The notes beneath the pieces were generated by a model, which ran no database searches, was not told where the DNA came from, and was given only the letters and a program-made list of their open reading frames with translations. From Branchipolynoe longqiensis (Eukaryota > Annelida > Polychaeta > Phyllodocida > Polynoidae): a stretch of 64,000 nt of DNA. The position numbers and the translations under genes are program-made. The DNA is taken from assembly GCA_030323885.1 (NCBI GenBank), contig CM059192.1, positions 67,162,977 through 67,226,976 of the forward strand. Direction: 5' to 3'. Shown in pieces: positions 9,961 to 20,286 of the stretch (positions within the stretch are counted from its first letter, which is position 1; each line of letters opens with the position of its first letter).

Positions 9961-10740
9961 CTCTATTACTCCGCCTTCACGCTTGCTACACAACCAGCAT
10001 CCCCCGCCTACACTACCCGAAGCTCTACCAACCCCACCCACCCACCTACCTACCTCCTCTACCAGTGCCTCCCACCCCACACCCTCCTCCTCCTTCCCTT
10101 CCCTCCCCCTTCCCTTTCTTACCATCTGCTCCTTCCAACTTCCACCCCTCCCCCTCCTGCTCCCCCTCCTCCTCCTCCCCCTATGCCCCTCCTCTCCCCT
10201 CTCCTCCCTCTCCTCCCTCTCCCGTTTCCCCACCTCTCTCTCCCACCCCTACCATCTTCACCCTTCTCCCCTTCACGCTCACCCTTCCGTTTCCTGCACT
10301 CGCACTACCCTCCCACTCCACTCCACTCCTCTCTTACCCCCACTCCCTCCCACACCCACTCCCCCTCCCCTCCCCTTTCCTTCCCATTCGTGACTCCCTT
10401 CCCCTTCCCCTCATCCCCCACTCCCCCCCCTCTCCCCTCTCCTCCACCACCCTGATCCTCCTGCCTCCACTGTAGACACACTCCCCCCACTCCTCCCCCC
10501 ACCCCTCCATCTCCCCCCACTCCCCATCCCCTCCCCCCCCCCCCCTTCCACCTCCCCCTCCCGGCCCTTCCCCCCCCCCCTGCTCCGTCCTGCCTCGCCC
10601 TGTAACCCAACCCCCTCTCCTCTCCTCCCTCCCCTCCCCTCCCTTCCCCTCCCCCCCCCCCCCACTCCCCCTCCCCCTTCCCCCCCCTCCCCCCTCCTCC
10701 ACCCACCTTGCTCCGTCCTGCCTCGCCCTGTAGACCCACT
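9961..10740. repeat. Polypyrimidine tract (C/T) on the + strand
   Basis: About 780 bp that are almost purely C and T, with C-runs of 10 or more near 10530-10680. Homopurine-homopyrimidine DNA of this length can adopt triplex forms. A segment including CTCCGTCCTGCCTCGCCCTG recurs near 10580 and 10710. Confidence 0.9.
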
Positions 10741-11054
10741 CACCCCACGCCCCATTCTCCAGCCGGCTGTACTGTACGGCGGGTGGGCCGGCACTGACAC
10801 GCGCTCAGGTAGGGCCTGTTGTATAGTGCTACTCTCCCTCCTCGGGAACCAGCACTGAGAGCATTTGTTATCACTGGCTGTTTCTGTGTGTGACCTGGTT
10901 TATTATTGCTGAAGCACTTCCAACTAACGTTCCAGAACCAATTACTTAAAAGCACGTGGCCTACGATCAACAACATGTGTTTATGTCAGATTCTTCTCAT
11001 TGTTGTTTTATCTGCCTGATGCACATTTGTTTGTCATCAAACTAGTCGGTTGGT
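10741..11054. other. No gene seen
   Basis: Unique sequence without a supported coding block. Confidence 0.45.
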
Positions 11055-11378
11055 TGGTGGCCGAATCGGTAGAGCGTGGGCCTCACGTGCGGAAGGTCAG
11101 GAGTTTAGTTCCCGGTTGAGTCAAACCAATGACTTTTAAATGTATACTTGTCACCTCCTAGCCTGGCACTCAGCATTAATAGGATAGGGCAAGAACTGGT
11201 TAGCTCACTGTCAGGACAGTGTGACTGAGTGAGATATCGGGTCATGGTGCTGGCAGCCTGATTTCCCAGTTTGGCAGCACTATAAAGTCGCCATGAGTGT
11301 GCACTGTTAAACGTTGGTACCCGTCTTGATATGACCTTATTTGTTGCTAGGACCTAAAATAACAACCAAAAACAACCA
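11055..11378 (+). mobile_element. SINE-A, near full length
   Basis: Head GTGGCCGAATCGGTAGAGC and B-box-like AGTTTAGTTCCC, then all body blocks ('cctagcctggcactcagc', 'gtgactgagtgagatatcgg', 'gcagcactataaagtcgcc') and the tail 'gatatgaccttatttgttgc' with an A-rich 3' end. Confidence 0.9.
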
Positions 11379-11385
11379 ACTGGTT

Positions 11386-11447
11386 GGTTGATTGTTGGAG
11401 TTGTATGTCCTGGCAACATCTAAGGTCATATCAGGATACACTAGTAA
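11386..11447 (-). mobile_element. SINE-A tail-only copy, inverted
   Basis: 'ggttggttgattgttggag' and 'aacatctaaggtcatatc' are the inverse of the SINE-A tail. It lies tail to tail with the preceding SINE. Confidence 0.75.
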
Positions 11448-11735
11448 TATAACTGATGGATATTTGTTGGTAATGTATGGTGCATATTTGCTATGAATGT
11501 CTTATTGATATCTGTATAGTTGTAATGGTATGTGAATATATATTTGAAAGTGAGAAGCAAGTGACCGTTGGAGTCAGTTGGTCAAGAGTCAGAGTCAGCG
11601 GGATGCAGAGAATGACCGACTGCCAGTATATCGAGTTAGTTTGGTAGGGTCTAAATGCTGAAGGGTAATGACCGTTTTCCGTCATGCTCAAAGTGGGAAT
11701 GCCTGATGGGGTGGGAAGATATGCATTATTGACGT

Positions 11736-12560
11736 ATTGTCTCTAATTGACACTTGTCAGATTGACACTTGTCACCAATTGACACTTGTCAGGTTGACAC
11801 TTGTCACCAATTGACACTTGTCAGATTGACACTTGTCACCAATTGACACTTGTCAGATTGACACTTGTCACCAATTGACACTTGTCAGATTGACACTTGT
11901 CACCAATTGACACTTGTCAGATTGACACTTATCTCTAATTGTCACTTGTCAGATTGACACTTGTCTCTAATTGACACTTGTCAGATTATCACTTGTCTTT
12001 AATTGACACTTGTCAGATTGATGCTTGTCACCAATTGCCATTTGTCAGATTGATGCTTGTCACCAATTGCCACTTGTCAGATTGACACTTGTCACCAATT
12101 GACACTTGTCAGATTGACACTTATCTCTAATTGACACTTGTCAGATTGACACTTGTCTCTAATTGACACTTGTCAGATTGACACTTGTCTTTAATTGACA
12201 CTTGTCAGATTGACACTTGTCTTTAATTGACACTTGTCAGATTGACACTTGTCACCAATTGACACTTGTCAGATTGATACTTGTCACCAATTGACACTTG
12301 TCAGATTGATACTTGTCACCTATTGACACTTGTCAGATTGACACTTGCCACCAATTGACACTTGTCAGATTGACACTTGTCACCAATTGACACTTGTCAG
12401 ATTGACACTTGTCACTAATTGACACTTGTCAGATTGACACTTGTCACCATTTGACACTTGTCAGATTGACGCTTACCTCTTGTTGACACTTCTCAAGTTG
12501 ACACTTGTTACTAATTGACACTTGTCAGATTAACGCCTCGCGCCAATTAACACTTCTCTG
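11736..12560. repeat. 32-bp minisatellite of two 16-bp half-units
   Basis: About 25 copies of a dimer made of ATTGACACTTGTCAGA and a sister ending ACCA or TCTA. Every half-unit carries the near-palindrome TGACA-CT-TGTCA. The right edge decays (12480-12560). Confidence 0.95.
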
Positions 12561-12586
12561 TGCATTGCGTCTTGCCTGGTGGATTG

Positions 12587-12716
12587 GTTGGTTGTTGGAG
12601 TTTTACGTCCTGGCAACACCTAAGTCATGTCAGAAGTCAACACCTGTCAGAAGTCGGTGCCCGTCCTGATATGACCTTAGGTGTTACCAGGACGTAAAAC
12701 TCCAACAAACAAACAG
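12587..12716. mobile_element. Two SINE-A tails facing each other
   Basis: A minus-strand tail ('ggttggttgttggagtttta') is followed within about 70 bp by a plus-strand tail ('cctgatatgaccttaggtg' ... 'aaactccaacaaacaaac'). No SINE bodies lie between. Confidence 0.75.
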
Positions 12717-13092
12717 AAACTCAATATGTATTCATTGGCAGAACCAACACTCAGGGCGGGATAACCGGAAATATAAAAGCCAGATAAAATACCCAACAAC
12801 AATATAAATCAAATCAAATTCAAACAAACATAACACAACCACCTATTACGTACAGGCCTATGGACATGTAAATAAAATAGGCTAGTATAGAATTAAGTAG
12901 AAAAAAGCGGAAAACTCTTCCCAAGAAAACCCCAAAACACTAACATAGAACCCTAAGAAAACAACTAACATAGTAATAAGAATAGAACAAAAATTCAATG
13001 CCAAGAGGGCCCCAAAAAACTAACATAGGCTACTAAGCATACCAACAGACTATATATCTGCTACTGAAATGCAGAAATGCAGACATGTGGTG
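12717..13092. other. A-rich sequence, no gene seen
   Basis: A-rich, with an imperfect duplication of 'ccaagaaaaccccaaaacactaacatag' type phrases. Nothing else recognised. Confidence 0.4.
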
Positions 13093-13400
13093 TTCTCTGT
13101 GGCGGAGTGGTTAGAGTGTCTGACTTTTTTCTAGGTCGGACTCCTAATCTGAAGGTCGGTGGTTCGATTCCCCGTGCCCCCATCTCTGCCAATTTGGATT
13201 TCCACCGCTGTGTATAACTTACAGCGTCATCAAAGCCAGTTGCTCTTATACCATGTCTGTGTGGTGTGGGAGCTTAAAAATCCCTTGGTCGGTAAAAGTG
13301 TAGGCTGGGGCTTTCTATCAACAAACTGTCTAATGGTGAAAACAAGCCTATTCAGGCTTATCCATGATAGGCAGTATAAATCTTCAACAACAAATCAAAT
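13093..13400 (+). mobile_element. tRNA-derived SINE of a different family
   Basis: tRNA-like head with A-box-like GTGGCGGAGTGGTTAGAG and B-box GGTTCGATTCC about 50 bp later, then a non-SINE-A body ('gttgctcttataccatgtc', 'ttggtcggtaaaagtg'). The head lacks a clean cloverleaf, so it is not a functional tRNA gene. Confidence 0.6.
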
Positions 13401-13614
13401 AACTTATCAGCAGCTACTGCTTGGTAAGACAACACCAACACTACAGCTGGCCAGCATTGAAAACAAGCCTGGATACCCGGGCTTACATGCTATGGACAGT
13501 ATAAATACAGCCTCAATAAAAAATATAAAAAAATATAAAAAAGCCAAGCACTACATCCAAGATTCCATTAATGTACAGACATGAGCAGTACATAGAAGTA
13601 ACCTAGCTGGCCAT
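13401..13614. other. A-rich unique sequence
   Basis: 'ggcagtataaat' and 'ggacagtataaata' recur about 125 bp apart (near 13371 and 13494), suggesting a local duplication. No gene seen. Confidence 0.4.
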
Positions 13615-13927
13615 GGGGTTGTTGGGGTTTTACATGCTGGCAACATCTAAGGTCATATCAGGATCCGTACCAACTTGTGATAGTGCGCACTGATGGTGAC
13701 TTTATAGTGCTGCCCCATTGGAAGACTAGGCTCTGGGCACCATGACCCGATTTCCTACTCAATCACATTATCCTGACACTGAGCCAACAAGTCCTTGCCC
13801 TATCCTATTAATGCCGAGCGCCAGGCTAGGAAGCGACAAGTATTTTAAAGTCATTGGTTTGATTCGACTGGGAACCGCCCTTTTTCATGCAAGTCCCAAA
13901 CTCTACCAATTAGGCCACCGTGCTCAG
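13615..13927 (-). mobile_element. SINE-A, near full length, minus strand
   Basis: Inverted tail 'caacatctaaggtcatatc' at the left, body blocks in reverse order, and a tRNA-like head at about 13870-13922 ('aattaggccacc'). Confidence 0.85.
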
Positions 13928-13929
13928 TC

Positions 13930-14045
13930 TATATGTATATATATTATATATATATTATATATATGTATATATAGTATGTATATTAAGTATTTGTGTATAC
14001 AAAATATATAGTATATATTGTATATATAATACATATGTATGTATG
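13930..14045. repeat. (TATA/TATG)n microsatellite
   Basis: AT-rich simple repeat between a SINE and a MITE. Confidence 0.9.
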
Positions 14046-14050
14046 CTTAG

Positions 14051-14528
14051 TACAGTCTACTCTGTCAATAACAGCGTCTTTCAATAATGAATCTCTGTCA
14101 ATAACGTCAAAAAGTGCTGGTCCTGTCAGAGCACCCCTTTAATTTAATAGCATTGCCTCTGTGTCTAACGGACAACTGTCTTATGCGGACAATGAGCCAT
14201 TTTTTCACCTATTTGATCAATATTCTCTGTCAATAATGACATGCCATATAGTTATAATATAGTAGAAATGACTAATTGTATAAATGACCTATTGTAGAAA
14301 TTACAAATTGTAGAAATGACAAATTGTAGAAGTGATGAATAGTAGAAATGACTAATTGTACAAATGACAAATTGTAGAAATGACTTTGTAAGGACCATCC
14401 TAGTCAGTCAAGTATAAAAGAAAAACATTGGGTTCAACCCATTCCGTCGGTCAGTCTCTGCCTATAACGGGTCTCGCTGTACAATGCTCCAGTCCCATGG
14501 GTGTCTGTTATGGACAGAGTAGACTGTA
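14051..14528. mobile_element. Tc1/pogo-like MITE
   Basis: Ends TACAGTCTACTCTGTCAATA and TGGACAGAGTAGACTGTA are inverse copies, with TA at both outer edges, as expected for TA-targeting mariner/pogo elements. 478 bp, no transposase. Inside, 'aaatgacaaattgtag' is tandemly repeated around 14265-14385. Confidence 0.75.
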
Positions 14529-14562
14529 TATATAAAATATATATATATATATATATATAATT

Positions 14563-14620
<58 letters not shown>

Positions 14621-14632
14621 GTGTGTGTGTGT
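14529..14632. repeat. (TA)n followed by (TG)n
   Basis: TA dinucleotides to about 14611, then GTGTGT. Confidence 0.95.
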
Positions 14633-14831
14633 GTGAGACCTCGGTCTTAAGATGGGTTTCCAGCGTTGTAAAGTTATATGCCTTAATCACTTCCTGGCAA
14701 AGCAAATAGTTGTTAAAGCTGATTTATAATTGAATCATGATATGACCCTCCAATGGTTGGGGAATGTGTGCAGAGACTGTTGGCACTTTGTATGTTGGAA
14801 GCCTAGAGGTTCTTTCAAGTCAGGAACTTGA
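14633..14831. other. No gene seen
   Basis: Unique sequence, nothing supported. Confidence 0.4.
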
Positions 14832-15410
14832 TATCGTTTTATACTGAGCAGTGGGCAACCTAAGAAGTTTAGCATTATTCATGTCAGGCCACGGAGTAGC
14901 TGGAGCCTCAGTCATAGCTTTAGCATTACGCATGTCGAACAAGGGCGTAGCAACCTAGGAAGTTTAGCATTACACATGTTTAATACCAACCTTCAAGGTT
15001 TAGTATTATACATGTCCAACCAGGGAGTAGCAACGTCACATGTTTAGCATTACACATGTTTGGTATCGACCTTGAAGGTTTAGTATTATACATGTTGGAC
15101 CAGGGAGAAACAATCTTGAAGATTTAGCATTATACATGTCGAACCAGGGAGTAGCAACGTCACACGTTTAGCATTACACATGGTTGGTATCGACCTTGAA
15201 GGTTTAACCTTAGAGATGTTGGACCAGGGAGTAGTCAACCTTGGAGGTTTAACATTAGACATGTCGCAACAGAGAGTAGCAAACTCATAGGTTTAGCATT
15301 CACCATGTTGGACCATGGGATAGCATCAAATGGATTAGCATTCACCATGTTGGACCGTGGAGTTGCACCTAGTAGGCTTAACATTACACATGTCGGAACA
15401 GGGTGTGGCA
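14832..15410 (+). repeat. Diverged minisatellite, about 46 bp
   Basis: About a dozen degenerate copies of a unit carrying 'ggtttagcattacacatgt' and 'ggaccagggagtagcaacc'. Copy length varies with short deletions, which suggests an old array. Confidence 0.8.
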
Positions 15411-15473
15411 AGCTGTGCTTACTGAATCCTCTAGTGTATCGATAACCCGACCGACACCAGATCCTTCTTAAGC

Positions 15474-16135
15474 CATACCTAAGGCCAAATAAAATGATTG
15501 GTGATCGTCCCAGCCCTTGCCTGAAAAATCGCCCGCTCCTGATTAATAATTTTGTTTAAGCTGTTAAGAATGTGTCGGGCTAGCAGCAATTCAACTTTCG
15601 TAAGCACACAATCTGTGGAACATAGTTACGTATTACATATTAGATCTACATGGCTGAGTTAGCATAACTGTATGCTTGTTTTACAAGTCGCGAGGCCTCA
15701 AACATTATGTCAAAATTAAAATAGTTGGTTTCCAAAATTGAAACTCGTAGAACTGTATGATATAATGCATTTCTAAATGAGAATACGTTGTTCATTGTTT
15801 GACTGAGAACATTGTGATGTGTACATGAATACAAATTTTAAAAATATATATATAATGTCAAAATTTAAATATTTGGTTTCCAAAATTGAAATAGCTAATA
15901 CTGTATGATATAATCAATTTCGAAATGAGGATACAGTGTTCATTATTTGGCTGAAAATATATATTATGTATATCTATGTATATTTATGATTATATAGCTA
16001 TGTGTATATATGTATATCAAATGCATGCACAACACGAATATTTTAAAATAGAAAATAAAAACGCCCGCCCGACCCTGATTTGTCTGATCAAAAGGGCGAG
16101 CACCAACTCTTTTTTTTTATTGGCCTAAGCCTCCT
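15474..16135. mobile_element. Possible foldback element with diverged ends and internal duplication
   Basis: The left end ('ctaaggccaaataaaatgat' ... 'aaatcgcccgc') and right end ('cgcccgcccg' ... 'tttattggcctaag') are roughly inverse. Inside, about 100 bp is duplicated (15708-15815 and 15855-15950; shared 'ttggtttccaaaattgaaa'). Confidence 0.5.
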
Positions 16136-16137
16136 GG

Positions 16138-16692
16138 GGCCATATGCATGAAGCAGTGTTAGCGTCGTGTGGTGTTAACCATCTAACACCGGGTAGCTAT
16201 CACTGGTATCGTGAAGTATTTCACGCCGTATGCATGGGCGCCTAAACGGTTCGTGTTAGCTAAATGTGGAGTTATTTATAGATTTGGGAAATCCCTCTGA
16301 GCCTGTTGCCGGCGAGCACCGCTATTTCCCAATATCACAGCCGATTCGGCGGCGGCGATTTGTTTAGTTTACATTCATTGATTCGACAATATTAATATTG
16401 CCGCCGATTTAGCGGCGGCGTTAATATCACTTCGATTTTAGGGTTAATTTGATGAAATTTCACTTATTGCATATGTAATTCTGTTAAATATGATAGCATT
16501 GAAAAGATTTCGCCCTAATCGGTACCTAACACCGCCTGTAAACCTGCTATGGGCTGGTGTTAGAATCTCCGACCTTAAACTCGTGGTGTCTGCCTAACAC
16601 TGCTCCATGCATAGCGCCTTTTCACCGCTAAACCAGAAATCCCGTCCTAAACTAGTTTTGGCTCGCTGACACTGCTCCATGCATATGGCCTC
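16138..16692. mobile_element. MITE with GGCCATATGCATG ends, containing a foldback fragment
   Basis: Ends GGCCATATGCATGAAGCAGT and ACTGCTCCATGCATATGGCC are inverse copies of about 27 bp. An additional internal end copy lies at 16602-16620. The middle (about 16330-16500) matches the core and arm of the foldback at 4575-4987 ('ccgccgatttagcggcgg', 'tttcacttattgcatatg'). Confidence 0.7.
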
Positions 16693-17090
16693 TGCTGAAT
16701 ATTAACAGAGCCCAGAGCCGGTGTATGCCCTTACATCTGTTGGTCTGTTCTCCGTCACAGTAACCCAGTGTACAGTTACCACTAACCACCTTCCCTCACA
16801 TCACACGCAGCCGCACACATGACCCCCTGACCCTGTTACACGCACCCTGGTGTCAGGAGTGTGAACCATGCTTTGATTGACTGCAGTCGGAGGTTTGAAG
16901 CTGAAGACATTGTATCTGTATTTTTGTGTTAACAAAGACTTTTATATTTCACTGAAGGAATCCACATCTACGCAGACTGATGAATATGCCATGAAAACAA
17001 AGTCTGGATTCGGGGAGAAATATTTGTAGAATTTTGAAGGCGTGGATAAAAATAAATGTGGCTAGTGTGTCCCCAGCTTTAGTCATTCTA
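16693..17090. other. Unique sequence, no gene called
   Basis: One of the few repeat-free stretches upstream of 20 kb. It has no convincing exon; a transcript leader cannot be excluded. Confidence 0.35.
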
Positions 17091-17225
17091 CGTATATCTG
17101 TGTATATCTATGTATATCTATGTATATCTATGTATATATATGTATATCTATGTATATCTATGTATATATATGTATATCTATGTATATATATGTATATCTA
17201 TTTATATCTATGTATATCTATGTAG
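17091..17225. repeat. (TATGTATATC)n microsatellite, left half
   Basis: The same repeat resumes at 17905-18075, so the segment in between looks like an insertion into it. Confidence 0.9.
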
Positions 17226-17904
17226 GCAGAAGGAAGGCAACAAGAGATGAGGTATGGGCGATATAATTTATTATTCAGCCAATGTAACAGGTAATAAGTA
17301 ACATGGGTAATAATTAATAACAGTGAATATATAGTAGCAAGATATCATAAGTTGACAATAGGCAATATCAACAAATGGGGGATCAGTAATAAATCAGTGT
17401 AATTAAGACATCTGGCTGGGCAACTGCCAAGGGCGAACACCCAAACCCACCCAATAGAGGAAAGAAAGGAAAATAAAAATTAAAAATTAAAAAATCTAAG
17501 AATAATTAAATAAAGAGCTAATAGACAGAGAACGAGCGAAAGAACACTCTCGTCGATGGTATTTGAAGGCCTCATGTCATTTAACATGTGCTCAGATATG
17601 GGTAGAGCAATATATTTATAGACACAGTCAGAACGACAGTCACCACGGGTTTTGAGTTCCTCCAGAGAGGCACCCTGCATATGCAGAAATGTACAGCCAC
17701 CACTACGCAGGGAGTGGCAAGAAAAATGATTAGGGTCCAAGCCAGCGGCTCTGGTAAAGATTTTAATAGTGGATTGCAATTTTGTGTATGGAAGGGGCAT
17801 GAACCCGCCTAGGGGAGAAGGAACCTGAAAGGCTGGAATGCTCTCTAGTAAGGGGGTTTCAGCAAAGTGTTTCTTGGTAAAAAAAAACTGCACATAAATC
17901 AAAT
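17226..17904 (-). mobile_element. Tyrosine-recombinase element fragment inside a microsatellite
   Basis: A non-microsatellite block carrying the recombinase C-terminus (17480-17902, minus) and about 250 bp of trailing AT-rich sequence (17226-17479). Identical (TATGTATATC)n lies on both sides. Possible sources are Crypton, Ngaro or DIRS elements; the fragment is too short to choose. Confidence 0.6.
17480..17902 (-). pseudogene. Tyrosine recombinase C-terminal catalytic fragment
   Basis: This open frame of about 140 codons holds the C-terminal catalytic part of a tyrosine recombinase, the enzyme family that cuts and rejoins DNA through a tyrosine. Visible motifs: H-S-L-R-S-G-G at residues 63-69, supplying the conserved H-x-x-R; G-D-C-R-S-D at 87-92, where family members usually have G-D-W; and two candidate nucleophiles, Tyr95 and Tyr97, in V-Y-K-Y-I. 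Residues past about 115 are hydrophobic filler and probably not native. The N-terminal domain and the first catalytic arginine region are missing, the start is only the first ATG near the microsatellite edge, and Trp89 is Cys. I infer a dead, 5'-truncated mobile-element gene. Which element class it came from is not resolved. Confidence 0.75.
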
Positions 17905-18075
17905 GTATATCTATGTATATCTATGTATGTATATCTATGTATATATATATATATATATATTTATATTTATGTATATATATGTATATCTATGTATATCTAT
18001 GTATATATATGTATATCTATGTATATATATGTACACATATGTATATATATGTATACCTATATATATGTATATGTG
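17905..18075. repeat. (TATGTATATC)n microsatellite, right half
   Basis: Continuation of 17091-17225 with TA tracts. Confidence 0.9.
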
Positions 18076-18384
18076 GTATGCAGGTATTGCAGGTATTGGA
18101 ATACCTCAGGGACTTTAACGCCCCTGCCCTGCAGAGTTCTAAACCACTGCCTTGTGGTACAGGTTCTTGACAGAACCGAAGGCTAAGGGAGCAAACCCTA
18201 AACAGAAAACCATGTCACCGTGGCAGCATTAAGGGCGGTTGATGTATGGAACTCCCAACATCTCCCGACCAGCCACTGCAGGGACAAATAGTTTTGCGCC
18301 TGTCTTGACATGTTCTTGCCGGTGTGAAACCTCTATTTGCTCCCCGAGAGAGTGCCGCTGGTAACTTGCAAAAGCCAGCAGCAC
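18076..18384. other. No gene recognised
   Basis: Sequence between the microsatellite and the LINE tail. A minus-strand open frame runs through 18229-18507, but it overlaps the reverse-transcriptase match on the other strand and has no recognisable family. Confidence 0.35.
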
Positions 18385-18755
18385 TTCAATACTTTTGCAG
18401 GCAGCTTTCATGAAGAGGACGAATAAGGAAATACTCGAACGGACGGGGCTGCCCTCTATGGAGGATCTTCTGATCAAAAAGAATCTCCGGTGGACTGGAC
18501 ACCTCATGAGGATGACATCAGACAGGCTACCAAAGCAGATCCTCTATTCTCAACTGTCTTCTGGTTACAGAAAGAGAGGGCGCCCTCGTCTCCGGTTCAA
18601 GGATACCATCAAGAGAAACCTAAAGCTCAGAGACATTAAGACCGACTCATGGACGCAACTCTCACAGCAGAGAGCTAAATGGAGAGCGGCAGTCAAGTAA
18701 TGAAAGCAGTCTTTGTCGCATTGCGACCATCAGCATGATGATGATGATGATGATA
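18385..18755 (+). pseudogene. Non-LTR retrotransposon, reverse-transcriptase C-terminal tail
   Basis: Codons 18395-18700 end with the conserved region found after the reverse transcriptase in many invertebrate non-LTR elements. Ordered landmarks: R-T-N-K-E-I-L, G-L-P-S-M, L-R-W-T-G-H-L-M-R-M, R-L-P-K-Q-I-L-Y, G-R-P-R-L-R-F-K-D, then D-S-W and R-A-K-W-R near the stop. Endonuclease and polymerase domains are absent, so it is strongly 5'-truncated, as expected of aborted target-primed insertion. The stop is followed by a short 3' UTR and a (GAT)n tail (18735-18754), then TA microsatellite. RTE- or Jockey-related is possible; the clade is not resolved. Confidence 0.8.
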
Positions 18756-18840
18756 TATATTTATACCTATGTATATATATGTATAACTATGTATATCTAT
18801 GTATATCTCTGTATATCTATGTATAGTTTTATATAGAATG

Positions 18841-18870
<30 letters not shown>
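18756..18870. repeat. (TATATA/TATG)n microsatellite
   Basis: Simple repeat directly after the LINE (GAT)n tail. Confidence 0.9.
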
Positions 18871-18871
<1 letters not shown>

Positions 18872-19313
18872 ATATAAGATCTTTATTTGATATATGTGCG
18901 TAATTGATTTTTTCTTGATAGGTGATATTTCAACAAAAATACAAATTTGATTTCCAATGTATCGATAACATAATTGGAACCAATGCAATAAGACAATGAC
19001 TTGTACCTTTATCTCCTGAGTTTCAGTACCTCACGTTTTAAAACACGCACATCAGAAGATGGTGCAAGGCCATGGTAAGTTAATATATCAGAACTGAAGA
19101 ATGAAATAATATCCATTCCAATGGCAACAAGAAAAGCATGAAGGGACATACTTTTTTTCAGAAAGGAATTCTATTCTGTGTGTGTTTCTGTGTAAAGGAA
19201 TACTCTAGGCGCTGGCAGCATGTGTGGGATGGTGGTGTGAGTGGGTGTGCGCATGTGTTGGGGTGGGTGGGAGGGGCTGGGTGCATTCTGTAAGACAGGT
19301 GTGAATGTCTGTT
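18871..19313. other. No gene seen
   Basis: Mostly unique; GT/GGGTG-rich around 19225-19285. Confidence 0.45.
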
Positions 19314-20040
19314 TATGAATCGCGCAGTAGCCGCGATTAGGCACTTTTATGAATCGCGCACTAGTCGTGGTTAGGCACTTTTATGAATCGCGCAGTAGTC
19401 ATGGTTAGGCACTTTTATGAATCGCGCAGTAGTCATGATTAGGCACTTTCATGAATCGCGCAGTAGTCGTGGTTAGGCACTTTTATGAATCGTGCAGTAG
19501 TCATGGTTAGGCACTTTTATGAATCACGCAGTAGTCATGATTAGGCACTTTTATGAATCGCGCAGTAGTCACAGTTAGGCACTTTTATGAATCGCGCAGT
19601 AGTCATGATTAGGCACTTTTATGAATCGTGCAGTAGTCGTGGTTAGGCAGTTTTATGAATCGTGCAGTAGTCATGGTTAGGCACTTTTATGAATCGAGCA
19701 GTAGTCATGGTTAGGCACTTTTATGAATTGCGCAGTAGTTGTGATTAGGCACTTTTATGAATCGCGCAGTAGTTGTGATTAGGCACTTTTATGAATCGCG
19801 CAGTAGTTGCAGTTAGGCACTTTTATGAATCGCGCAGTAGTCATGATTAGGCACTTTTATGAATCGCGCAGTAGTCACAGTTAGGCACTTTTATGAATCA
19901 CGCAGTAGTCGTGAATAGGCAGTTTTATGAATCGCGCAGAAGTCGTGGTTAGCCACTTTTATGAATCGCGCAGTAGTCGCAGTTAGTCACTTTTATGAAT
20001 CGCGCAGTAGTCGCGATTAGGCACTTTTAGGAATCATGCA
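19314..20040 (+). repeat. 34-bp minisatellite, about 21 copies
   Basis: The unit contains TTTATGAATCGCGCAGTAGT and GGTTAGGCAC. The middle is variable (catgatt, cgtggtt, cacagtt, ttgtgat). Two CpGs per unit (CGCG) alternate with TG/CA decay products, a methylation-decay pattern. Confidence 0.95.
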
Positions 20041-20055
20041 ATACTCATGGATTTT

Positions 20056-20249
20056 TGTTGATGATTGGTTGGTGATTGGGTGTAGTATATGTGGTTTACG
20101 AATGTTCCGAGTGGAGATTGACTTTATGAATGACCCCGGGCGTGCTGGTAGGATCACGCCACCAGACCGGAGTTGTAGTGGTAAACCCTAAAGCCTAATA
20201 AAGCACTTACGTACTAGAGCTTGTCATGTCCACACTTACTTCTGTTACA
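20056..20249 (+). repeat. Probable LTR (5' boundary uncertain)
   Basis: Begins TGTTG and ends TTACA, in keeping with TG...CA LTR ends, and contains AATAAA at about 20197. It directly precedes a primer-binding site. The left edge is a guess from the TG dinucleotide; no 3' LTR in direct orientation exists to confirm it. Confidence 0.55.
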
Positions 20250-20259
20250 TGGTGTCAGA
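20183..20259 (+). repeat. Left arm of 77-bp inverted repeat
   Basis: Reverse complement of 21689-21765 with a single mismatch (76/77). It spans the last 67 bp of the LTR and the first 10 bp of the primer-binding site. Confidence 0.95.
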
Positions 20260-20260
20260 T
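20250..20260 (+). other. Primer-binding site, tRNA-Leu type
   Basis: TGGTGTCAGA immediately follows the LTR end. It is complementary to the 3' end of animal tRNA-Leu (...TCTGACA-CCA), a known primer for Gypsy-group elements. Confidence 0.7.
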
Positions 20261-20286
20261 CGGCAAAGAACTAACAAAAAAGGAAA

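Noticed and set aside
9184..10800. Many ORFs of H/T/P, G/V/W or S/P/L low complexity
   Set aside because: CCCACA and CT-rich repeat translation.
18229..18507. 92-codon minus-strand ORF
   Set aside because: Antisense to the recognisable non-LTR reverse-transcriptase tail; no family of its own.
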